Source of the DNA: Ruegeria arenilitoris
GTDB lineage: Bacteria > Pseudomonadota > Alphaproteobacteria > Rhodobacterales > Rhodobacteraceae
Reading direction: 5' to 3'
NCBI RefSeq assembly: GCF_013031355.1
Contig: NZ_WPZO01000004.1
Span: 186,001-250,000, forward strand
Length of the DNA: 64,000 nucleotides
Shown: positions 53,683 through 62,683 of the stretch, piece after piece
Layout: the number at the start of each line of letters is the position of its first letter
How positions within the stretch are numbered: the first letter of the stretch is position 1
The notes under the pieces: model-generated
What the model saw: only the letters and a program-made list of their open reading frames with translations
Told to the model about the DNA's origin: nothing
Database searches by the model: none
Program-made: the position numbers and the translations under genes

Positions 53683-54903
53683 CTATCCTCTTGCCCCGTG
53701 TGTCGGCGTGATCCGGGTCTTGGGGCTTTTGCCGCTGAGCACAGGTCGGACCGCTGGACCCAAGAGAGCAGGACGCAGGGCGATCAAGTAACACATCCAG
53801 CTGATGCACCAGAACAGGGCCGCGGAGTTTTCCAGGTATTCGCCATGGGCGGTAAGCGGTGCGGTAAGGCGGGTTGCGATGGCGCACCACAGTAACATCA
53901 TGGCGCAGGTCAGGCTGCGCGGCGCGCGTAGCGAACCCTCTGATGTGTGGGAGGCGGCGCGGCCGGTGAAGGCCATGATCATGCCAGAAATCGCCCCAAT
54001 GGTGAGGGCGTGCAGGGCGTCTTGCATGGGGTAGGCCGCTGGATAAAACCACAGTGATCCCATCAGCAAAAGCCCGAGGGGAAGCCAGAGAAAGGCCCCG
54101 TGTAGCCCGAAGAGCAACGGGTTTCGCCATGTGCCGAAGCTGCGCCAGCGGGGCATCGCGGCAAGCAGGGAAAGGGCGGCGAGGATCAACAAGACATTTG
54201 CGAAATCGGCAGCGTCCAGAAACAAGGCAATTGCGCTGCAGCACAACGTGGCGATGGTGATCACGCGCAGCCCTTCGTTGTAGGGCAAGTCCAGCACGGG
54301 CAGGTTTTGGTGTTGACGCCAGGTGTTGGTGAAAGCCGGAACGGCACGAACGCCGATAGTGGCAATCAGGATGGCAAAGCCGATCAGCACTGCGCGCGCA
54401 AGGGATAGGCTGGCGGCGATATCACCGGAATCGGCAAGGGTCATGTAAGTGGCTTCGACCAGACCCAGAGCCAGCATTGCGAAGGCAAACGGAGCTTTGA
54501 CATAGGCGCCTGCGGTCGCGATGCGCCATATCAACAGGCCAAACAACGCGATGAAATAGAGCCCGTTACAGATCAGGATCAGGCTGAGGGGGAGGCGATC
54601 AGCCATGGCCGTTGTGAGACGGCCCAAGACCCAGAACCCCATCAGTAGTTTCAAAATCAGACCCTGTTCGGGGGGCTTGGCCACCCAGTTGGGCAGGGCG
54701 GTCAGCAGGTAGCCGCCGACAGCCAACGCGGCAAAGCCGAACAGCAGCTCATGCACATGCCACAGCACGCTTGGCTCGAACGCCGGGGCGGGCAGGCCCA
54801 GACGCACGCCCAAAGGCCACCACCCCATACAGATCAGCGCCCAAAGCGCCGCGCCGCTGAACATTGGGCGATAGGGCGCGGCCCAGAACGATTGCGAGGT
54901 CAC
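53683..54903 (-). CDS. nnrS: NnrS family heme-copper membrane protein
   Basis: A 406-residue protein with about 12 helices. NnrS motifs are YRPMFSGAALWAL, WHVHELLFGFAALAVGGYLLTALPNW (His ligands), MQDALHALTIGAISGMIMAFTGRAASH and FWCISWMCYLIALRPAL. NnrS binds heme and copper and protects against nitric oxide stress in denitrifiers. The start is probably GTG 54903, overlapping the ubiV stop (GTGA); the longer frame lies inside ubiV. It ends the ubiTUV-nnrS transcript. Confidence 0.9.
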   Translation of the reverse strand: MTSQSFWAAPYRPMFSGAALWALICMGWWPLGVRLGLPAPAFEPSVLWHVHELLFGFAALAVGGYLLTALPNWVAKPPEQGLILKLLMGFWVLGRLTTAMADRLPLSLILICNGLYFIALFGLLIWRIATAGAYVKAPFAFAMLALGLVEATYMTLADSGDIAASLSLARAVLIGFAILIATIGVRAVPAFTNTWRQHQNLPVLDLPYNEGLRVITIATLCCSAIALFLDAADFANVLLILAALSLLAAMPRWRSFGTWRNPLLFGLHGAFLWLPLGLLLMGSLWFYPAAYPMQDALHALTIGAISGMIMAFTGRAASHTSEGSLRAPRSLTCAMMLLWCAIATRLTAPLTAHGEYLENSAALFWCISWMCYLIALRPALLGPAVRPVLSGKSPKTRITPTHGARG

Positions 54904-55811
54904 TCTGCCGGGACGGCCCGGTCGGCGGACCAGTCCGCACCACATGCGCCTTGCAGGAACCCATCGGAAAAGCGGGCACCCGGCGTGAGGGATTGAAGCT
55001 CTGCCGCCGTCATTTCCGCTGTGGTGTCTCCTTGCAGAAGAGCGTGATAGGCTGCGCAGATGGCAGGGAAACCCTGTGATTGCGGTGAAAGGCGCAGGGC
55101 GGTGACGCCTGCGCGCGCCAGCGTGTCGGCCTGGTAAACGGAAGTTGCATGTGTATCCGACAGGGTCTGCACACCATTCATGGTCATGAACGGCTGACCT
55201 TCCAGTGTTTTAACCTCCAGCCCGTCCGGATCGTCTTCGCAGGCAAATTGACAGTTGTCTTTGGTACGACCGTGCATGCGTGCGTGATAGCAGCGGCCCG
55301 AGATCGCTAGGGGCAGGCGGCCATGCCCCCAGACCTCGACAGCAACGCCAAGATCTGTGGCGGTTTTAGCCAGCACCTCAACGCTTTCCAATGGCAGTTC
55401 GGGGGGCAGGCAGACCCGAGTGGCACCCAGCGAGGCCAGCCATGTCAGCGTGCCTTCGTTGTAGACATTGACCAGCGGACCAACCCAGAACGGCGTGCCC
55501 TTGGAAAGATGGGGCAGGGCAGACAGGTCGTTGACCTCGACCGGCAGTCCCATTTCGACAAGATCGGCGGTCAGCTTGCGCTCGCGCTTCAGGGTGACCA
55601 GTGCAAGGCTGGTCAGGGCCACCTCTTTGCCTGCGTTTTGCAGCGTTTCGATCGCCTCGGCGATATGCTCCTGATAAAACGGCAGGCGTTTGGAACAGAC
55701 CAGTTCACCCAGAACGACGCGGGCAACGGGCGTATCGGCCAGTGAGGTGTGAAACTCCAGCCAACGGTCTTTGGACCAGAAGAACTGGGTCGGCCCAGCG
55801 GTGAGATCCAT
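54900..55811 (-). CDS. ubiV: UbiV, O2-independent ubiquinone hydroxylation factor (U32 family)
   Basis: A 303-residue peptidase-U32-like protein. Cysteines for a [4Fe-4S] cluster are placed as in UbiV: LGELVCSKRLPF, then ISGRCYHARMHGRTKDNCQFACEDD. UbiU and UbiV form a complex that hydroxylates the ubiquinone ring without oxygen, probably with prephenate as O donor. ATG 55811 follows TGGAGATAAG. It starts 3 bases after ubiU ends. Confidence 0.92.
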   Translation of the reverse strand: MDLTAGPTQFFWSKDRWLEFHTSLADTPVARVVLGELVCSKRLPFYQEHIAEAIETLQNAGKEVALTSLALVTLKRERKLTADLVEMGLPVEVNDLSALPHLSKGTPFWVGPLVNVYNEGTLTWLASLGATRVCLPPELPLESVEVLAKTATDLGVAVEVWGHGRLPLAISGRCYHARMHGRTKDNCQFACEDDPDGLEVKTLEGQPFMTMNGVQTLSDTHATSVYQADTLARAGVTALRLSPQSQGFPAICAAYHALLQGDTTAEMTAAELQSLTPGARFSDGFLQGACGADWSADRAVPAE

Positions 55812-55814
55812 GGC

Positions 55815-56798
55815 TTATCTCCAGGTTTTCTTGTAGGCGCCGGTGGTCATGGCCTGACCCTCGGACAGACGGGCCAACATGCCCTCGGGCAGCGGGCGGC
55901 CTGCATCCAGCGCATCCACGGCGGCGCGGAAGTTGCGCACCACCTGCGCGACGTAGGAACGCGACCGCTGGCGGCCTTCAATCTTGAGCGCGGTGACGCC
56001 TGCCTTTTGCAACTGCGGGATCAGCTTTTCAGCGTTCAGGCTGACCGGGTCTTCGAACAGGTGGCCGGTTTTCTCACCAGCGCTGAAGCAGCCTTTGCAA
56101 AGGGTCGGATAGGGGGCGGCTTCGCCTTTGTTGACGCGGTGAATGATGTAGCCGCCCAGCCGCGCATCCAGCACCCCGTTTTCCTCACGGTATTCCACAT
56201 GGCTGGCCGGAGAGCAGACGCCGTTCATGTTGGGCGATTTGCCGGTGGCATAAGACGAGAGTGAACAGCGGCCCTCGGCCATCACACACAGGCCGCCAAA
56301 GACGAACACCTCGGTTTCGACCTCGGTTTCGGCGTTGATCGCGGCGATTTCCGGCACCGAGAGCACGCGCGGCAGCACCACACGTTTCACGCCAAAGGTC
56401 TCGGCATAGTAGTTGATGACATCCGCATTGGCGGCGGCGGCCTGTACCGAGAGGTGACGGCGCAGGGTGGGATGATGGCGTGCAGTGTGGGCCAGAAGGC
56501 CGGCATCGGCCAGGATCACCGCATCGGCGCCGCAGGTTTCCGCATCCGCCACGGCGCTGTGCCAGATGGCCTCGTGCCCGGCGCGCGGAAATGTGTTGAT
56601 GGCGACCAGAACCTTGGCTCCGTGCTGATGGGCAAAGGCTACGCCCTCGCGCATTTCCGCGCGGTCGAAGTTCAGGCCGGGAAAGTTCCGGGCGTTGGTT
56701 TCATCGGCAAAGCCGCAGTAAATCGTATGCGCGCCCGCCTTTACTGCCGCACGCAACGCGGCGGGGGTGCCGGCGGGGCAGACAATTTCCATTACCAT
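55815..56798 (-). CDS. ubiU: UbiU, O2-independent ubiquinone hydroxylation factor (U32 family)
   Basis: A 327-residue U32 protein, partner of UbiV. It opens MEIVCPAGTPAALRAAVKAGAHTIYCGF. The iron-sulfur cysteines are in AEGRCSLSSYATGKSPNMNGVCSPASH and LCKGCFSAGE. The start at ATG 56798, behind GAGGC, overlaps the ubiT stop; a second ATG at 56792 forms TAATG with that stop. It is the middle gene of ubiT-ubiU-ubiV. Confidence 0.93.
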   Translation of the reverse strand: MVMEIVCPAGTPAALRAAVKAGAHTIYCGFADETNARNFPGLNFDRAEMREGVAFAHQHGAKVLVAINTFPRAGHEAIWHSAVADAETCGADAVILADAGLLAHTARHHPTLRRHLSVQAAAANADVINYYAETFGVKRVVLPRVLSVPEIAAINAETEVETEVFVFGGLCVMAEGRCSLSSYATGKSPNMNGVCSPASHVEYREENGVLDARLGGYIIHRVNKGEAAPYPTLCKGCFSAGEKTGHLFEDPVSLNAEKLIPQLQKAGVTALKIEGRQRSRSYVAQVVRNFRAAVDALDAGRPLPEGMLARLSEGQAMTTGAYKKTWR

Positions 56799-57361
56799 AG
56801 TTCTGCCTCTTCAGGTCTGCTCAGGTTAACGCCGGTTCTTCGCTCGATCAGTGCAAGAACCCTCTGCATGGAATGCGCCAATGGGCCGGACAGGTCCGAG
56901 AGTTCCTGGGCGAAGTCCAGCTCGGCATCATCGACGGCGTTGCGCAGGGCCAGCGCTGCGGCCGTATCGCCTTCGATCACCAGATCGCGCGAAAAGAACA
57001 GCGCGTCGCCGTCATAGGCGCCGTGAACAAGCCCCAAAAGGGCGGCCAGCGGTCCGGCGATCCGTGCAGCACCGTCGCCGCGGCCGCGCGTGACCGTCAC
57101 CCGCGGGTTGCCGCCGTTCGGATCAAGACAGATCACAAAAGGCAGGTCGGTCGGATCAAGGATAAATCGCGTGTGATCATACTCACCTAGCCGACGGAAC
57201 ATGCCCGGGTGCTTTTGAGCGATTTTGCGGGAAAAGGCGGACAGGATGGCCGACAAGGGGGTGAACGGCAAAACGCGCAACGGAAAGGTGGCCACCTGCG
57301 GAAAGCGCGGAATCATAGCGGGCGATTGGGACAAGCAGGGCTCCTTTGGCACGGTCGACAT
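56792..57361 (-). CDS. ubiT: UbiT, SCP2-domain lipid carrier for anaerobic ubiquinone synthesis
   Basis: A ~189-residue SCP2-type protein (FPLRVLPFTPLSAILSAFSRKI, VTVTRGRGDGAARIAGPLAALLGLVHGAYDGDALFFSRDLVIEGDT). UbiT binds isoprenoid quinone intermediates and acts with UbiU and UbiV. I chose ATG 57361 (MSTVPKEP), with AAGAG upstream, 44 bases past a perfect FNR/Dnr box; ATG 57316 is an alternative. The longer open frame crosses the divergent ubiD promoter and is not real. Confidence 0.88.
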   Translation of the reverse strand: MSTVPKEPCLSQSPAMIPRFPQVATFPLRVLPFTPLSAILSAFSRKIAQKHPGMFRRLGEYDHTRFILDPTDLPFVICLDPNGGNPRVTVTRGRGDGAARIAGPLAALLGLVHGAYDGDALFFSRDLVIEGDTAAALALRNAVDDAELDFAQELSDLSGPLAHSMQRVLALIERRTGVNLSRPEEAELW

Positions 57362-57404
57362 GTCTCTTGCCGGGCAGACATAAGGGGTTGCACGCTGTCG
57401 CAAG

Positions 57405-57418
57405 TTGACGATTGTCAA
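57405..57418. promoter_or_regulatory. FNR/Dnr-type box between ubiT and ubiD
   Basis: TTGACGATTGTCAA is a perfect TTGAC-N4-GTCAA palindrome in the 113-base divergent spacer. It implies induction of both units under low oxygen or nitric oxide by an FNR/Dnr-type activator. Confidence 0.82.
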
Positions 57419-57474
57419 TTTCGAGGTGGATTTTCGCTGATAGGCAGGCCGGGCTTTCTTGAACAGGATCTCTC

Positions 57475-58983
57475 GTGCGATCGTTGCCCTCTTTCCCCAG
57501 CCTGCGCAGTTTCCTTGACTGGTGCGGGGACACCAATCAGTTGCTGACAGTATCGGAACCCGTCTCTGTTCTTCACCAGATGACGGCGGTTCACCGCAAC
57601 GTGCTGGAACGGGCTGGCCCGGTGTTGCGGTTCGATTTTCCGGTGTTGGACGGAGGTATAACTTCAAAAATGCCGGTTGTCGCGAACCTGTTCGGGACCA
57701 CCGAACGCGTGTGCGCCGGGCTTGGGATCAAACCGGAGGAGCTGGACGAGATGGGCGCGTTTCTTGCCGCGCTCAAAACCCCGACGCCTCCGGACGGGTT
57801 GCGGGATGCCCTGTCGCGCTGGCCAATGTTGAAGGCCGCTCTGGCGACGCGGCCCAAAATCACCAAGTCCGGCCCCAGCCAGCAGGTCGTGCTGGAAGGG
57901 TCGGATATCGATCTGGCCGCCATCCCGGTGCAAACGCATTGGCCGGGCGATGCGGCGCCGCTTGTGACCTGGCCGGTGGTCATCACCCGACCGCATGGGT
58001 CTGAGGCGGGCAATGTCACATCCTATAATGCGGGCATCTACCGCGCACAGGTCTTGGACCGGGACAAGCTGATCATGCGATGGCTGCCCCATCGTGGTGG
58101 CGCGGCCCATCACCGAAGTTGGGCCAAACAAGGGGAAAAGACCCCGGTCGCAGTTGTTCTGGGGGCGGACCCGGCCACGCTGTTGTCGGCCGCGCTGCCT
58201 TTGCCCGAGACCGTTTCGGAAATGACCTTTGCCGGCGCGCTCAACGGCGCCCGGCCCCGCATGGTGGCCGCCAAGTCGGTGCCCCTGATGGTTCCGGCCG
58301 AGGCCGAGATCATCCTTGAAGGTTGGGTTTCCCCCACCGAAACCGCACCCGAGGGGCCGTTCGGGGATCACACCGGATACTACAATAGGGCCGAGCCTTT
58401 CCCGGTCATGCAAGTCACGGCCGTGACCCATCGGCAGGACCCGCTGTACCTGTCCACCTATACCGGCCGCCCGCCGGACGAGCCCGCGATCGTTGGCGAG
58501 GTTTTCAACCGCCTCGCGCTGCCCACCATTCGCGCTCAGATACCCGAGGTCCGCGATCTGTGGCTGCCGCCCGCCGCGTGCTCGTACCGCATGGCCGTTG
58601 TCAGCATCGACAAACGCTATCCCGGTCAGGCGCGGCGGGTGATGATGGCGCTGTGGGGGATGCTGCCGCAATTCAGCTATACCAAGATGATCGTGGTCGT
58701 GGATGACGATATCGACCCCGCAAACTGGGATGACATCGCCTGGGCGCTTGCCACGCGCATGGACCCGGGGCGGGATGTGATGACGCTGGAAAACACGCCG
58801 ATGGACTATCTGGATTTTGCCTCTCCGCAACCGGGGCTGTCCGGAAAAATGGGCATCGATGCTACGACCAAGATCGAAAGCGAAACCAGCCGGGAATGGG
58901 GAACCGTGATGAAAACGGCAGACAAGGACGCGGAGTTTGCCGCCAATCTTGTTTCGCGCCTGATGGGGGGAGCAGCGTCGTGA
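57475..58983 (+). CDS. ubiD: UbiD family decarboxylase (prenylated-FMN)
   Basis: A 502-residue UbiD-type enzyme. It begins LRSFLDWCGDTNQLLTVSEPVS. The prFMN/Mn region is NVTSYNAGIYRAQVLDRDKLIMRWLPHRGGAAHH, and the catalytic E-R-E-type segment is APEGPFGDHTGYYN. It removes the carboxyl group of 3-polyprenyl-4-hydroxybenzoate in ubiquinone synthesis. The start is GTG 57475, behind AGGA; the FNR/Dnr box is centred about 63 bases upstream. It overlaps ubiX by 4 bases. Confidence 0.92.
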   Translation: MRSLPSFPSLRSFLDWCGDTNQLLTVSEPVSVLHQMTAVHRNVLERAGPVLRFDFPVLDGGITSKMPVVANLFGTTERVCAGLGIKPEELDEMGAFLAALKTPTPPDGLRDALSRWPMLKAALATRPKITKSGPSQQVVLEGSDIDLAAIPVQTHWPGDAAPLVTWPVVITRPHGSEAGNVTSYNAGIYRAQVLDRDKLIMRWLPHRGGAAHHRSWAKQGEKTPVAVVLGADPATLLSAALPLPETVSEMTFAGALNGARPRMVAAKSVPLMVPAEAEIILEGWVSPTETAPEGPFGDHTGYYNRAEPFPVMQVTAVTHRQDPLYLSTYTGRPPDEPAIVGEVFNRLALPTIRAQIPEVRDLWLPPAACSYRMAVVSIDKRYPGQARRVMMALWGMLPQFSYTKMIVVVDDDIDPANWDDIAWALATRMDPGRDVMTLENTPMDYLDFASPQPGLSGKMGIDATTKIESETSREWGTVMKTADKDAEFAANLVSRLMGGAAS

Positions 58984-59588
58984 GCCAACACCGTGTGATA
59001 TTGGGCGTGGCCGGAGCGTCGGGTGCAGCGCTCGGGCTGTCGGTGGCCCGGCAGTTGTCGGATCTGGGTGTTGAGATCGACCTTGTCACCAGCGACGCGG
59101 CAAGGCGCACGCTGCTTGAAGAATGTGGGGGCGATGCGTTTGACACCCTCAGGGGATTGGCCACCCGCCATCATTCCATCAGCAACATTGGTGCCAGTAT
59201 CGCCTCAGGGTCGGTCCCGGTCTCCGGAATGATCGTCGCGCCGTGTTCTATGCGATCTTTGGCAGCCATTGCGCATGGCCTGGATGACAACCTGCTGACC
59301 CGCGCCGCCAGCGTGCAACTCAAGGAGCGCAGGCGGCTGGTCCTGCTGACCCGCGAGGCGCCGCTAACACTGGTGCATCTTCGGAACATGACAACCGTGA
59401 CCGAGATGGGCGCAATTGTTCTGCCGCCGGTCCCGGCCTTCTATCTGAAGCCGCAATGCGTGTCGGATATCGTCACTCAGATTGCAGGTCGTGCGATCGA
59501 TCTGTTGGGGGTTTCTGCCCCGGTGGCAAGACAATGGGCCGAAGAGGGGTTGATGTCTGGCTCTAGTGCCGTGCCCGTGCGGTTCTGA
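58980..59588 (+). CDS. ubiX: UbiX flavin prenyltransferase
   Basis: A 202-residue flavoprotein that makes the prenylated FMN used by UbiD. Motifs are ILGVAGASGAALGLSVARQL (flavin loop), ASIASGSVPVSGMIVAPCSMRSLAAIAHG, LLTRAASVQLKERRRLVLLTREAPL and LPPVPAFYLKPQ. The start is GTG 58980, overlapping the ubiD stop (GTGA), behind GGGGAG. Its 3' end overlaps the convergent permease gene by 26 bases. Confidence 0.94.
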   Translation: MSQHRVILGVAGASGAALGLSVARQLSDLGVEIDLVTSDAARRTLLEECGGDAFDTLRGLATRHHSISNIGASIASGSVPVSGMIVAPCSMRSLAAIAHGLDDNLLTRAASVQLKERRRLVLLTREAPLTLVHLRNMTTVTEMGAIVLPPVPAFYLKPQCVSDIVTQIAGRAIDLLGVSAPVARQWAEEGLMSGSSAVPVRF

Positions 59589-60576
59589 ATAGCAGCAGAA
59601 ACACAAACACCGAACCGATCGAGGTCGTCACGATCCCCACCGGCAATTCCTGTGGTGCCAGAAGAAGCCTGCTGAGGATGTCCGACCCCGTCAGCAAGGC
59701 AGCGCCTACAATCGCAGCGGTGGGCAGTAGCCGGTTGTGCAGCGGTCCAGCGATACCGCGGGCGATATGCGGCACCATCAGGCCGACAAAGCCAATCACC
59801 CCCGCGACCGAGACAAAAACGGCGGTTGCAAGGGCCGCCGTGAAGAACATGCTGAACCGCAGGCCCTGGACAGGTACGCCCAGCGTTGCGGCGGTCAGGT
59901 CTCCGGTCAGCAGGGCATCCAGCCAGCGGCTGCGATACAGCGAATAGGACAGGATCAGCAGCAGTCCGGCGCAGACCAGCGGGAAGGTTTCCCACCGGGC
60001 CAGACCCAGCCCGCCCAGCATCCAGAAGATGACCGAATGCGCGGCGCGGCTGTCGCCTGCGAAGATCAGGTAATTGGTAATGGCCGAGAACAGGAATGAC
60101 ACTGCCAAACCGGCCAGGATCAGTTTTTCCGGCGCGCTTGTGCGCAGCCCATGCACCAGAGCCAGCACGATGCCCGAGGCCACAAGGCCACCGCAAAACG
60201 CCGCCAGTGGCAGGGTCCAGAACCCCAGAATGTCTCCGGTCACAGTGATGACGAATACGGCTCCGGCGGCTGCGCCCGAGGACAGGCCGAAAAGAAAAGG
60301 GTCAGCCAGATCGTTGCGCGTCGTGGTTTGCAGAACCACGCCAACAATACCCAGCCCGGCGCCAATGACAGCCGCGAACAGGGCGCGGGGCAGGCGCAGG
60401 TCGAAGACGATCCGGTGCAGGGGGGACATGTCCCCATCCGTCAGGCCAGTGCCCAGCAACACAGCGTCAAACGCATCCCGCGCAGGGATGGGCGTGGTGC
60501 CGTAAACAGTCGAAATCAGTAAGAGGGCGGCCAGAATGACCGCCCCCAATATCAGCACAAGGCCCAATCGGCCCAT
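59563..60576 (-). CDS. btuC: FecCD-type ABC permease (BtuC-like)
   Basis: A 337-residue permease with about ten helices and the FecCD/BtuC pattern (DLRLPRALFAAVIGAGLGIVGVVLQTTTRNDLADPFLFGLSSGAA, LAGLAVSFLFSAITNYLIF, VAGVIGFVGLMVPHIARGIAG). The family carries B12 or Fe-siderophores; the cobalamin riboswitch at the operon head makes B12 or a corrinoid the likely cargo. The gene starts 1 base after the binding-protein gene ends. Confidence 0.85.
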   Translation of the reverse strand: MGRLGLVLILGAVILAALLLISTVYGTTPIPARDAFDAVLLGTGLTDGDMSPLHRIVFDLRLPRALFAAVIGAGLGIVGVVLQTTTRNDLADPFLFGLSSGAAAGAVFVITVTGDILGFWTLPLAAFCGGLVASGIVLALVHGLRTSAPEKLILAGLAVSFLFSAITNYLIFAGDSRAAHSVIFWMLGGLGLARWETFPLVCAGLLLILSYSLYRSRWLDALLTGDLTAATLGVPVQGLRFSMFFTAALATAVFVSVAGVIGFVGLMVPHIARGIAGPLHNRLLPTAAIVGAALLTGSDILSRLLLAPQELPVGIVTTSIGSVFVFLLLFRTARARH

Positions 60577-60577
60577 T

Positions 60578-61525
60578 TCAGTTGAGGCCTGGGTGCATGG
60601 CCTGAGCCATTTTCGAGATAGCCTCGATATTTGCCGGTCCGGGGGTCAGCTCCTCGTAGCGCAGGCCGATCCAGCGCTCGTTCTTGACAGCGTCCGTCTG
60701 CGACATCACCGGATGGTCCTGCAGGAACTTGAACGTATCCGCTGCGCCATTGCCGGTCTGATAGTCCAGCAGCACCAGGAACTCCGGGTTGGATGCGGCA
60801 ACGGCCTCCCACGAGGTGCGGCCCCAGCTGGTGTCCATGTCATGGGTGACGTTCTCGCCGCCCGCAGCTGCGATCATCGCGTCGGGGATAGCGAATTTAC
60901 CAGCGGTGAAGGGCGCGTCCGCCGGGCCGTCCAGAAGGAAGACACGGGGTTTGGCCAGATCGGCGGTCTGGGCTTCGATGGCTGCCAATTCGTCTTTCCA
61001 GCTGTCCACCAGCGCTTCGGCCTTGTCGTCGACATGCATCACCTTGCCCAGACGCAGCACGTCGTCGAACAGCAGATCCATGCTGGCCTCGGGGCGTTCC
61101 TTGTCCAGATGCACGCAGCTTTCGGTCAGGATCATGGTCTTGATGCCAAAGGGCTCAAGCGTATCCGGCGTCACGTCGCCGCCGGGTTTCATGCCGTAAT
61201 ACCAACCGGCAAAGAACAGGTCGGGTTCAACCGCGACGAGGTTTTCAACGGTCGGGTATTTCGGCGCAAGCTCGGGGATGTCACCGCGCAGGGTGTCGAA
61301 TTCGGGGCTGGTCTTGTACCAGCCGGTGATGCCTGTCAGGCCCACGATCTTGTCCTGCAGACCCAGCGCAAAGGCCATGTCGGTCATGTTCATGTCATGC
61401 ACGACCAGCCGCTCGGGCTGAGTTTCGAAAACCAGTGGCGCGCCGCAATTGTCGACCGTCACCTCATGTGCAAAGGCGCCGCCTGCGAAGGCGGTGATCA
61501 GGGCCGCAGACCAGATTTGTTTCAT
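60578..61525 (-). CDS. btuF: Periplasmic binding protein (BtuF/FepB-like)
   Basis: A 315-residue class III binding protein with signal peptide MKQIWSAALITAFAGGAFA. Domain 1 has LVVHDMNMTDMAFALGLQDKIVGLTGITGW. The connecting helix and domain 2 follow (PRVFLLDGPADAPFTAGKFAIPDAMIAAAGG, WGRTSWEAVAASNPEFLVLLDYQ). The riboswitch context suggests a corrinoid ligand, but sequence alone cannot exclude a siderophore. Confidence 0.83.
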   Translation of the reverse strand: MKQIWSAALITAFAGGAFAHEVTVDNCGAPLVFETQPERLVVHDMNMTDMAFALGLQDKIVGLTGITGWYKTSPEFDTLRGDIPELAPKYPTVENLVAVEPDLFFAGWYYGMKPGGDVTPDTLEPFGIKTMILTESCVHLDKERPEASMDLLFDDVLRLGKVMHVDDKAEALVDSWKDELAAIEAQTADLAKPRVFLLDGPADAPFTAGKFAIPDAMIAAAGGENVTHDMDTSWGRTSWEAVAASNPEFLVLLDYQTGNGAADTFKFLQDHPVMSQTDAVKNERWIGLRYEELTPGPANIEAISKMAQAMHPGLN

Positions 61526-61544
61526 TGGGGGGAGTTTCCTTGCT

Positions 61545-62330
61545 TTAGTTTGAAACGGGTGTTTTTCGAATATCCAGCGCCGGGATCACCCGGCCTTCGT
61601 GCTGGAAACACAGGTAGTCGACACCGAACGTGTCGCGCACATGCGCGGGCGTCAGAACCTCGGCCACGGGGCCAAAGCTGGTCAGGCGCGTGGATTTCAT
61701 CAGTGCCACATGGGTGGCGAATTCGGGGATCATGACCAGATCATGCACGATCATCACCACCGTAATGCCCAGCTCGGCCACCAGCGACAGCATCCGGCCC
61801 TTGGCGTCCGGGTCCAGATGGTTGGTGGGCTCATCTAGGAACAGCAGCGACGGGTTCTGCGCCAGCGCCCGCGCGATATGGGCCCGCTGACGTTCGCCGC
61901 CGGACAGCAGGGCCATCCGCTTGCCTGCCAACGCGCCCAGCCCGGTCAGGTCCAGTATCCGGTCAAGCTCAGCCGCGTGAGCGTCAGCAGATCGGTCGGA
62001 GCGGATCGGAATCTGACCCAGCGCAACGTAATCGCGCAGCAGCAACCGACCGTCCGGAAACTCCTGCTGGCTGACCACGGCGATCATGCGCGCACGTTCT
62101 GATGCGGACATCTGTTTCAGGCTACGCCCGTTGATCAGGACATCACCCAGAACCATCTCAGCGGCACCGCACAGAAGGTTCAGAAGCGTTGTTTTTCCGG
62201 CCCCGTTTGGCCCGGCAATGGCCAGGATTGCGCCCTTGTCCAGTTCAAATGATGCACCCTGCAGCAGGACATCGCCGTTGAGCGCAAAGTACTCTAGGTC
62301 ACGTGCGACCAGAAACGCGGGGTTTGTCAT
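61545..62330 (-). CDS. btuD: ABC transporter ATP-binding protein (BtuD-like)
   Basis: A 261-residue ATPase. Walker A is GPNGAGKTT (40-48), the Q-loop is in VVSQQEF, the signature is LSGGERQR (142-149), and Walker B is LLFLDEPTNHLD (162-173), followed by VVMIVHDLVM. It couples to the FecCD-type permease. It overlaps DUF1636 by 4 bases (ATGA) and precedes the binding-protein gene by 19 bases. Confidence 0.88.
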   Translation of the reverse strand: MTNPAFLVARDLEYFALNGDVLLQGASFELDKGAILAIAGPNGAGKTTLLNLLCGAAEMVLGDVLINGRSLKQMSASERARMIAVVSQQEFPDGRLLLRDYVALGQIPIRSDRSADAHAAELDRILDLTGLGALAGKRMALLSGGERQRAHIARALAQNPSLLFLDEPTNHLDPDAKGRMLSLVAELGITVVMIVHDLVMIPEFATHVALMKSTRLTSFGPVAEVLTPAHVRDTFGVDYLCFQHEGRVIPALDIRKTPVSN

Positions 62331-62683
62331 GGGTGCTCCTCCACGTTCAGGCAGGGCATACGGGCCAAGGTTTTGGTGAACAATGCGCGCGGACGGTCGG
62401 TGGCATTGGTCCAGCCGTCGGCTCTGTCGTGGAATTGCCGTGCAAACTCGGTCACTGCGTTGATGTCGCGTTCTGATTGAATATCACCGAACAGGTACTG
62501 CGCTTTGCCAACGGCCTGAAATCCAACAGTTGTCGGCCTTTCGCATCCCGCCATGCAATCGACAGTCCTCACCGCAAAGCCCGCAGGCAGATTGCCCTCC
62601 AACGCGGTGCGCAAGGCATCAGCATTCTCTGGCCCCTTGCAGGTCTCGCAGATCAGTAGGAAATGATCAGGTGTTTCCGGCAT
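62327..62683 (-). CDS. DUF1636 metal-type protein
   Basis: A 118-residue cytoplasmic protein with four paired cysteines, CETCKG near residues 13-18 and DCMAGCERP near 42-50. The arrangement resembles thioredoxin-like [2Fe-2S] ferredoxins. DUF1636 genes cluster with cobalamin and cobalt genes, but the function is unknown. ATG 62683 has GGAG six bases upstream. Its start region overlaps the end of a short upstream reading frame by 17 bases, suggesting coupling. Confidence 0.8.
   Translation of the reverse strand: MPETPDHFLLICETCKGPENADALRTALEGNLPAGFAVRTVDCMAGCERPTTVGFQAVGKAQYLFGDIQSERDINAVTEFARQFHDRADGWTNATDRPRALFTKTLARMPCLNVEEHP

Noticed and set aside
57362-57667. N-terminal extension of the ubiT frame across the divergent spacer
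   Set aside because: It would cover the FNR/Dnr box and the start of ubiD and has no family resemblance.
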